A stretch of 21,051 bases of DNA. Source: Saprospiraceae bacterium UBA6168. Its GTDB lineage: Bacteria; Bacteroidota; Bacteroidia; Chitinophagales; Saprospiraceae. The position numbers and the translations under genes are program-made. Shown here in pieces: positions 15,504-21,051 of the stretch. Every line of letters starts with the position of its first letter. The stretch's first letter is position 1. The notes below the pieces were generated by a model. That model saw only the letters and a program-made list of their open reading frames with translations, was not told the origin of the DNA and did not search any database. Where the stretch lies: assembly GCA_002435785.1 (NCBI GenBank), contig DIUC01000095.1:11869-32919 (forward strand), read 5' to 3'.

Positions 15504-18500
15504 ATGAAGTTTAAATCTACGAAGCAGTTCGGCCTGATGATGGCGTGCCTGCTGGCGAATGCGATTGCATTTGCACAGTTGCGCACACCACTCGACATTG
15601 CCACCGAGCATGTTCAAACCCACTATTCCGAGTGGGGACTAACCGCACAAGACCTTGATGGTATGGCCGTCAGCGACCAGTACACCGACCCGACCACGGG
15701 CATTGCAAGGGTCTTCTTCATTCAAAGGCACCAAGGCATCCCTGTTTACAACGCCATTCAAAACATCAGCATCGGCAAGGATAGCAAGGTGTTCCATGTG
15801 GGCGATAGGTTCGTGTCCAATCTTGCAAGCAAGGTGAACACCAATTTACCAGTCTTGGACGCCGAAGCCGCTGTAATAAAGCTGGTTCAGCACCTTGAAA
15901 TCCCGTATGCCCCACTCAGGCTGATTGGCCAAAACGAGAAGGGGGAATTCGTTTTTGAAAAAGGCAATATTGCGAAAGAAGACATCAAAGCCCGCCTAAG
16001 TTACCAGCTATATGGTAGTGTGGTGCTGTTGGCTTGGGACGTTACGCTATTCCCCAAAAATTCTTCCGATATGTGGAGCGTAAGGGTGGATGCCGTTGCC
16101 GGTACCATTCTCGACCAGACGAACTGGACGGTTTACTGCCAAGTGGATGGCAAATCCTTCAAGCATGTTCACAATGATTGTGACCATGCAGGTAGCCACC
16201 ACCAAGCAAGCCCAGTTGAAATGGTCGCTGCCGCCGATGGCACCTACAATGTTTGGCCGTGGCCTGTGGAAAGCCCGATACATGGCAGCCGCCAAATAGT
16301 TGTTGACCCACATGACCCGACTGCCTCTCCTTATGGCTGGCACGACACCAACGCACAACCTGGCCCGGAACATACCATAACAAGGGGCAACAACGTACAT
16401 GCCTATGAAGATAGCGGCAACAACGACAGCTCTACCGGCAACGAACCCGATGGCGGCGCTGGTTTGGTCTTTGACTTCCCTTATGATGCACTGGCAGAAC
16501 CAGTCACCTATACCAATGCGGCCGTTGTCAACTTGTTCTATTGGAACAATATCATGCACGACATTGCATACGCCTATGGTTTGACCGAGGCATCAGGAAA
16601 TTTCCAAGCGAACAACTATGGCAATGGTGGATTGGGCAACGACTTCGTTCGGGCCGAAGCGCAAGACGGTGGCGGCACCAACAACGCCAATTTTGGCACG
16701 CCTCCAGATGGCGGCAATGGTCGCATGCAGATGTACCTTTGGGATGGTGCAGGCCCCGGAGAAATATTTAACGTGACGGCACCAGCATCGGTTGCGGGAC
16801 CTTATGCTTCCCAACAGCCGGGTACAGGCTGGGGATCAGGCTCCTACGCCACCACAACAGGAGTTACCGCCGAAGTCGTTATCATTGCGGATGCGGTCGC
16901 CGACCCATACTTTTCCGATGGTTGCCAACCCCTCACCAACGCTGCTGACTTGGTTGGCAGGATTGCATTGATTGACCGTGGCGGATGCGAGTTTGGCTTC
17001 AAGGCAAAGAAAGCACAAGACGCTGGTGCAGTGGGCGTCATCATTTGCAATTTTGAAGATGTAGGATTGAACATGGGCCCTGGTGCTGTAGGCTCGCAAG
17101 TCAACATCCCGGTTGTGGGAATGGCATCCGTACCTTGCCAGACCATTCGCCAGTTCGCAGGTAGTGGCTTGGTGGCCTCCATCAAAATCCCGGCTGGCGC
17201 TACTGGCCCGGCCCAATTGGATGGCGACCTTGACAATGGTGTCATCGCCCACGAATATGGCCACGGCATCTCCAACCGCTTGACGGGCGGACCGTCCGCA
17301 GCCGGTTGCCTTGGCAACCAAGAGCAAATGGGCGAGGGCTGGAGCGATTTCATGTCCCTCATAACCTCTGCCAAACAAGGCGACAATGGCGAACAAGCCC
17401 GTGGTATCGGCAATTACGCAGATGGAAACCCAGCCGACGGTGGAGGCATCCGCCACTACCCCTATACCCGTAACATGGGTGTCAATCCATTGACTTATGG
17501 CAAGATTCCTGGAGAATCAATTCCTCACGGGGTTGGAGCTGCTTGGTGTACCATGATTTGGGATTTGTACTGGAACATGGCCGACGTTTACGGTTGGGAC
17601 CCAGACGTTTACCACGGTACTGGTGGCAACAACATGGCTATCAAACTGGTATTTGACGGCATGAAAAACCAACCTTGCTCGCCAGGGTTTGTGAATGGCA
17701 GGGATGCCATCCTTGCCGCCGACCAAGCACTTTATGGCGGCGCCAACAAATGTTTGATTTGGAAAACATTTGCTCGTCGTGGGCTTGGACTCAGCGCCAG
17801 CCAAGGCTCTTCCAATACCGTGGGCGATGAGGTGGAAGCATTTGATATCCCCTGCGAATGCCGCGATAAGGTGAGTGTCACCAAATCGGTCACGCCATTT
17901 ATCAATGCCGGTGAGGACATCAACGTGACCGTCAATGTCTCCAACTGTAAGCTCGAAACCCGCACGAATGTGGTACTGAAAGATAACCTTCCCGTTGGTA
18001 CAACTTACAAGGCAGGCTCTGCCAGTGTACCTGCTACCGCATCGGGCAACGTGCTTACGCTGCAATTGGGCGATATTGCTTTCGAGCAAACCATTACGGT
18101 CACCTACAAATTGACCACCTCTCCCGATAATTTTTCCATCCGCTTTTTTCTTGATGACGTCCCAACGGAGGATTCAGATGCAGATTGGAACAATTACGAT
18201 ATGGGCGCTCCGACACCCAATGCTTTCCTGATTGACGACACCTACTCCTACAGCCCAGATTATGCTTGGATTGTGCCTAACCTTGGCAGCGAAAGCAGGA
18301 CTGCGCTTGAGATGAAAACCCCTTGGAAGGCAATTGGCACTCGCCCAGTACTTCGATTTTTCCACCTTTACGACACACAAGCTGGGGTAGATGCCGGAGT
18401 TTTGGACGTTAAAAAAGCCTCTGAGAATAGCTTCCAGCAAGTGGCCGACAAGATGTTGAGGAACGGATACCCCGGCCTGGTCCAATATGGTACGTTTGTC

Positions 18501-19046
18501 ACCCCAAATCTTTTTGGCTGGTCGGGTACAACGAACGGACAGTTCATTCCAACCTATGTTGACTTGAGCAGTTGGGCGGGCGAGGACGTTATAGTACGTT
18601 TCCGTTTTGGCACAGATGCAAATACTGCCGGGCCAGTTGGTTGGGTAGTGGATGATTTCGAGTTCATGGACTTGTTGAGCTACAACGGCGAAGCTTGCGT
18701 GACCACTGCCCAAGGCGAGAATGAGTGCGTCATTGCTCCAGAAGAGGGCACCATCGTCGAGTCCAAGTTTTTGACAAATACCGTTGAAACCTTGGCAGAC
18801 ATTGCCATGAGGGTGTTTCCGAACCCTGCTCAGGATATGGTGAACATTGCCATTTCAACGGAGAGCCGCCAAGACCTCAACCTCAGCCTATTGACCATGG
18901 ACGGCAGGGTAATGATGAACAAAAAAGTGAACGTTCACGGCAACGGCCAGTTCCAAGTCAACGTTAGCCAATTACCTGCGGGCCTTTACTTGGTAAAGGT
19001 TGCTACCGATAAAGGCGTGATGGTGACGAAGGTGGTGGTTGAGTAA
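15504..19046 (+). CDS. Secreted M36 (fungalysin) metallopeptidase with PA insert and T9SS sorting domain
   Basis: A zinc endopeptidase of 1180 residues. It starts with a signal peptide (residues 1-25, MKFKSTKQFGLMMACLLANAIAFAQ), then a fungalysin/thermolysin-type propeptide (about 40-270). The catalytic region starts near NLFYWNNIMHDIAYAYG (343 onward). A PA domain (about 454-563) is inserted before the zinc site HEYGH (H583, E584, H587), and the third ligand is E611 in GEGWSD. A DUF11-like beta domain (about 787-873) and a jelly-roll-like domain (about 875-1070) follow. The C-terminus is a type IX secretion sorting domain (about 1096-1180, starting MRVFPNPAQD, ending KVVVE). It should be exported, cleaved and displayed or released outside the cell. 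Degradation of external protein is the likely role, but the substrate is unknown. Confidence 0.94.
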   Translation: MKFKSTKQFGLMMACLLANAIAFAQLRTPLDIATEHVQTHYSEWGLTAQDLDGMAVSDQYTDPTTGIARVFFIQRHQGIPVYNAIQNISIGKDSKVFHVGDRFVSNLASKVNTNLPVLDAEAAVIKLVQHLEIPYAPLRLIGQNEKGEFVFEKGNIAKEDIKARLSYQLYGSVVLLAWDVTLFPKNSSDMWSVRVDAVAGTILDQTNWTVYCQVDGKSFKHVHNDCDHAGSHHQASPVEMVAAADGTYNVWPWPVESPIHGSRQIVVDPHDPTASPYGWHDTNAQPGPEHTITRGNNVHAYEDSGNNDSSTGNEPDGGAGLVFDFPYDALAEPVTYTNAAVVNLFYWNNIMHDIAYAYGLTEASGNFQANNYGNGGLGNDFVRAEAQDGGGTNNANFGTPPDGGNGRMQMYLWDGAGPGEIFNVTAPASVAGPYASQQPGTGWGSGSYATTTGVTAEVVIIADAVADPYFSDGCQPLTNAADLVGRIALIDRGGCEFGFKAKKAQDAGAVGVIICNFEDVGLNMGPGAVGSQVNIPVVGMASVPCQTIRQFAGSGLVASIKIPAGATGPAQLDGDLDNGVIAHEYGHGISNRLTGGPSAAGCLGNQEQMGEGWSDFMSLITSAKQGDNGEQARGIGNYADGNPADGGGIRHYPYTRNMGVNPLTYGKIPGESIPHGVGAAWCTMIWDLYWNMADVYGWDPDVYHGTGGNNMAIKLVFDGMKNQPCSPGFVNGRDAILAADQALYGGANKCLIWKTFARRGLGLSASQGSSNTVGDEVEAFDIPCECRDKVSVTKSVTPFINAGEDINVTVNVSNCKLETRTNVVLKDNLPVGTTYKAGSASVPATASGNVLTLQLGDIAFEQTITVTYKLTTSPDNFSIRFFLDDVPTEDSDADWNNYDMGAPTPNAFLIDDTYSYSPDYAWIVPNLGSESRTALEMKTPWKAIGTRPVLRFFHLYDTQAGVDAGVLDVKKASENSFQQVADKMLRNGYPGLVQYGTFVTPNLFGWSGTTNGQFIPTYVDLSSWAGEDVIVRFRFGTDANTAGPVGWVVDDFEFMDLLSYNGEACVTTAQGENECVIAPEEGTIVESKFLTNTVETLADIAMRVFPNPAQDMVNIAISTESRQDLNLSLLTMDGRVMMNKKVNVHGNGQFQVNVSQLPAGLYLVKVATDKGVMVTKVVVE

Positions 19047-19080
19047 CGATACTTTGTGTAAGTCAAATTGACCATAAACA

Positions 19081-19122
19081 AATGGCCTGGACGGATTTGC
19101 TTCCGTTCAGGCCATTTTTTTT
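19081..19122 (+). terminator. Strong intrinsic terminator after the M36 peptidase
   Basis: AATGGCCTG-G-ACGG (19081-19094) pairs with CCGT-T-CAGGCCATT (19103-19116): 14 bp including one G-T pair, with an eight-base loop. It runs into eight Ts (19115-19122). It is 34 bases after the stop codon and lies between convergent genes. On the minus strand only a short T run follows, so it mainly serves the peptidase gene. Confidence 0.9.
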
Positions 19123-19144
19123 GGACGATGTTGCAGGCTTCAGG

Positions 19145-20008
19145 TCAAAACTCCACTGCCAATTCCTTAATCACATTGCCCCTGTTTGTGAGCCTTGCGT
19201 AGTAATGGCCTTTTGGCAAACCCTTGATTTCAAACTCAAACCTAAACTTGTGGCTGCCTCGCTTCTGCAACCTACCTTTAAAAAGGGAATGAACCAGCTT
19301 TCCGCTTTCGTCGTAAAGCCCAAAATCCACTTGCTGGTCATTGGCCAAATCGTAGTAGAACAAGCCATTCATAGCGAAAGCCTCTCGCCAGTTGGCAGGT
19401 TGGCCAGGCAGTAGGCGGTCTTGCGGCGGGCTTTGATAATGAATATGGTAAGTTGGCATGGGCTTGCCCAGCATATCTGCCACGTATTTTGTAAGGGTTG
19501 GGTCTCCTATTCCCTCCAATCTTTCAGCATCCGATACAGCCCAGACAGCAAACTGTGCCGATGGGTGTTGGTGAAGCTTGTTGTCGTTCAGGTAAGCGGC
19601 CATTTTGAGCAGGTTGCCTTCGGCCAATTTCCCCATTTTGAAGAGGCTGCCATCTCCCGGTGAGCCATCGTTTGCTTCTACGCAAAATCCAAAAAGCTTG
19701 CCTACCCTTGCTGCGCCACTTTCAACCAAGAACATCTCCTCTTTCGCAACCATCAAGTTTTGTAGACTGGAGTCTCCGGCTTCAAATATTTGACCAGCGG
19801 GGACTCGAATTTCCAGTTTCTTATTTGACTTGTTTTTTAGGTTCAGTTTGAGGCACTCCCCAGAATGTCCTCCAGTTCCTTCGGCACTCACAGCAAGCAA
19901 TCCTTTTTTGACAGCATCAGCAATATTGAGGACTTGTCCATTGAGGCCGCTTTTTGCAAAGCACGAAATCAGGATAAGCATGGCGAGCTTGACAGTTGTT
20001 TTTCTCAT
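19145..20008 (-). CDS. Exported protein of unknown function with possible thioester-like core
   Basis: I do not recognise a named family. I start it at ATG 20008 (287 residues, MRKTTVKLAML...), because that places a signal peptide at the N-terminus; an in-frame ATG at 20041 would add 11 residues before it. LISC (13-16) fits a lipobox, so lipoprotein processing competes with ordinary cleavage near residue 24. The middle (about 50-160) is a beta-rich domain with VPAGQIF, LQNLMV, GFCVEAND (C109) and AQFAVWAVSD (Q152-W156). The Cys and QxxVW spacing recalls thioester domains, but this is only inference. The last 60 residues (FGLYDESGKLVHSLF ... LPKGHYYARL) resemble a sorting or FlgD-like beta-sandwich without the usual PNP motif. 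The gene is convergent with the peptidase and divergent from the sigma factor. Confidence 0.75.
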   Translation of the reverse strand: MRKTTVKLAMLILISCFAKSGLNGQVLNIADAVKKGLLAVSAEGTGGHSGECLKLNLKNKSNKKLEIRVPAGQIFEAGDSSLQNLMVAKEEMFLVESGAARVGKLFGFCVEANDGSPGDGSLFKMGKLAEGNLLKMAAYLNDNKLHQHPSAQFAVWAVSDAERLEGIGDPTLTKYVADMLGKPMPTYHIHYQSPPQDRLLPGQPANWREAFAMNGLFYYDLANDQQVDFGLYDESGKLVHSLFKGRLQKRGSHKFRFEFEIKGLPKGHYYARLTNRGNVIKELAVEF

Positions 20009-20030
20009 GTTCCAATAAATTTTAGTGAAT

Positions 20031-20114
20031 TTCCCTATCAAACGTGGCCAATGTTGGAATTATTGGAAGCCTTGAATTTTGTGGATTTAATAGGTGGCGA
20101 ATTATTCCCTATCA
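20031..20114. repeat. Two direct copies of TTCCCTATCA in the divergent spacer
   Basis: The 10-base word occurs at 20031-20040 and 20105-20114, starting 74 bases apart. Each copy is preceded by GAATT-like sequence. They lie between the exported-protein gene and the sigma-factor gene. They could be binding sites shared by both genes or chance repeats. No full promoter match was found in this 175-base gap. Confidence 0.3.
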
Positions 20115-20183
20115 TTGCCACCAAATTTGTAGCAGCATAGCGCTGTGCAAATTATTGTATTCTATCAATCCATTTCTTAGGCA

Positions 20184-20711
20184 TTGAACCTGACTACCCG
20201 GCTTCGCAGCGACGACAAAACCGTGCTCAAGGAACTCTTTGAGGCACACTATCAGGCTGTGTGTGCAGCGGTACATCGTATTATAGGCGAGCGGGGAGTG
20301 ACGGAAGACCTTGCACAACAGGTTTTCATCAGGTTTTGGGAAAAAAGGAACCAAATTCATATAGACACCTCGCCGGGTGCCTACCTTCATAGAATGGCGG
20401 TGAATGAAGCTTTAGCCTGGCTTCGGGCAAAAAAAAACCAGCAGCCCGAGGAGCTTACCTACGCCACGCCGCTACCGCTTCAGATGGACGGAGAAGACAT
20501 GCTGCTCCACAACGAGCTACAAGACCATATAATAAAGGTGATAGATTCACTCCCTCCTCGCTGCCGGGCCGTATTTCAGTTGAGTAGGTTTGAAGAACTT
20601 AGCTATCAGGAAATTGCCGACCAGATGGGAATTTCCATAAAAACGGTAGAGCACCAGATGGGCAAAGCTCTTCGGGTGCTTCGCGAGCGGTTGAGCATTT
20701 TTCTGTCATGA
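20184..20711 (+). CDS. ECF-type RNA polymerase sigma-70 factor
   Basis: ECF sigma factors direct RNA polymerase to small regulons, often for surface or stress functions. The 175-residue protein has a region 2 (about residues 19-83, LFEAHYQAVCAAVHRIIG ... DLAQQVFIRFWEKR) and a region 4 (about 121-171) with the helix-turn-helix LSYQEIADQMGISIKTVEHQMGKAL. It resembles the expanded Bacteroidota ECF group. The start must be TTG at 20184: an in-frame TAG stands at 20178-20180, and the first in-frame ATG is residue 71, which would remove region 2. In this phylum such genes are often followed by a FecR-type anti-sigma gene, but none lies in the 340 bases seen. Confidence 0.93.
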   Translation: MNLTTRLRSDDKTVLKELFEAHYQAVCAAVHRIIGERGVTEDLAQQVFIRFWEKRNQIHIDTSPGAYLHRMAVNEALAWLRAKKNQQPEELTYATPLPLQMDGEDMLLHNELQDHIIKVIDSLPPRCRAVFQLSRFEELSYQEIADQMGISIKTVEHQMGKALRVLRERLSIFLS

Positions 20712-20838
20712 AAGCCCCAATGACCATCTATTCAAAGGATACTCCAATGGTATTGTAATGGTGGAAAGCAGTTGGTACTGTGCTTGAATGCTCAACAATG
20801 GCTCATCCGAGAAGAATTTTTAAAATTGTTCAAAATCA

Positions 20839-20869
20839 TTTGGAGAATTGAAGACAGCGCTTACCTTTG
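20839..20869 (+). promoter_or_regulatory. Bacteroidota-type promoter P1
   Basis: TTTG (20839-20842), 19 bases, then TACCTTTG (20862-20869): an exact match to TTTG-N19-TAnnTTTG, the form used by the primary sigma factor of this phylum. A GC-rich stretch (CGCCCGC) follows directly. It reads out of the window. Confidence 0.8.
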
Positions 20870-20893
20870 CGCCCGCTTTGAAAAACAAGTGAA

Positions 20894-20907
20894 GTTGTTT
20901 CGGCAAC
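20894..20907 (+). other. Small hairpin with UUCG loop between P1 and P2
   Basis: GTTGT (20894-20898) pairs with GCAAC (20903-20907), the last pair being a T-G wobble, around a TTCG tetraloop. It would lie about 20-30 bases into a transcript starting at P1. No T run follows. It may be a leader structure or chance. Confidence 0.3.
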
Positions 20908-20966
20908 ATCAACACCAAAGCAAGAAGATAGCGGAAAAAAAAATCTCTAAAATTTTCTTCGAAAAA

Positions 20967-20997
20967 TTTGCCAGATTAAAATTGAATGTTACCTTTG
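20967..20997 (+). promoter_or_regulatory. Bacteroidota-type promoter P2
   Basis: TTTG (20967-20970), 19 bases, then TACCTTTG (20990-20997), identical in both elements and in spacing to P1, 128 bases upstream. The bases after it (CCGTCCC) resemble those after P1. It drives whatever begins beyond base 21051. Confidence 0.8.
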
Positions 20998-21051
20998 CCG
21001 TCCCTTACAAAAAGATGTTAAGGTAAGCCCTAAAAAAAGCCAAGAGAGACA

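Larger units (their letters stand above)
20712..21051 (+). other. Gene-free 340-base end region with outward promoters
   Basis: No convincing gene is present. The only open frame of note (20772-21026, 84 codons, TTG start) runs through both promoter sites, lacks any recognisable motif and has skewed Lys/Phe-rich composition. The region becomes very A/T-rich from about 20935. It contains the two promoters listed separately and probably the 5' leader of a gene beyond the window. Confidence 0.6.

Noticed and set aside
20772..21026. 84-codon open frame after the sigma factor as a possible small gene or anti-sigma
   Set aside because: It spans both strong promoter matches, starts at TTG, shows no membrane helix or anti-sigma feature, and has A/T-driven Lys/Phe-rich composition.
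1..21051. CRISPR arrays, insertion sequences, prophage or defence genes
   Set aside because: No regularly spaced repeats, transposase, integrase, restriction, toxin or reverse-transcriptase motifs were seen on either strand. All long frames are explained by the genes listed or by their shadows.

Overview
The window reads as a Bacteroidota chromosome, most likely from the Saprospiria side of the phylum. The phylum call rests on four things: the order tuf, tRNA-Trp, secE, nusG, rplK, rplA, rplJ, rplL, rpoB, rpoC; start codons preceded by A/T-rich sequence instead of Shine-Dalgarno motifs; promoter-like sites that match the Bacteroidota form TTTG-N19-TAnnTTTG; and a metalloprotease with a C-terminal type IX secretion sorting domain. 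The class-level guess is weaker and is inference.

Layout. Bases 1-13122 hold the translation and transcription block, all on the + strand: the 3' part of tuf and its terminator, tRNA-Trp(CCA), secE, nusG, the L11-L1 and L10-L12 ribosomal protein genes, and rpoB and rpoC with a terminator after rpoC. Bases 13263-14024 (- strand) encode a SAM hydroxide adenosyltransferase-family protein, divergent from a phoH-like ATPase gene (14293-15318). A large secreted M36 (fungalysin) metallopeptidase follows (15504-19046). It is convergent with an exported protein of unknown function on the - strand (19145-20008). An ECF sigma factor (20184-20711) is divergent from that gene. The last 340 bases hold no convincing gene but carry two near-perfect Bacteroidota promoters firing out of the window.

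How the genes fit together. The first block makes the elongation factor, the SecE translocon subunit, the NusG elongation factor, the L1 and L7/L12 stalks of the large ribosomal subunit, and the two large RNA polymerase subunits. Its spacers are unusually structured. Those between nusG and rplK, rplJ and rplL, rplL and rpoB, and rpoB and rpoC each contain a long imperfect inverted repeat. The rplA-rplJ spacer holds a hairpin placed where the L10 leader sits in other bacteria. I regard this set of spacer hairpins as the most interesting unexplained structure here.

The second half is ordinary accessory and cell-surface content. Points worth a second look are an exported protein with a Cys/Gln arrangement recalling thioester domains, a SAM-HAT protein without the usual DPGVG active-site motif, and two genes that must start at TTG. 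I found no CRISPR array, insertion sequence, phage gene or defence system.
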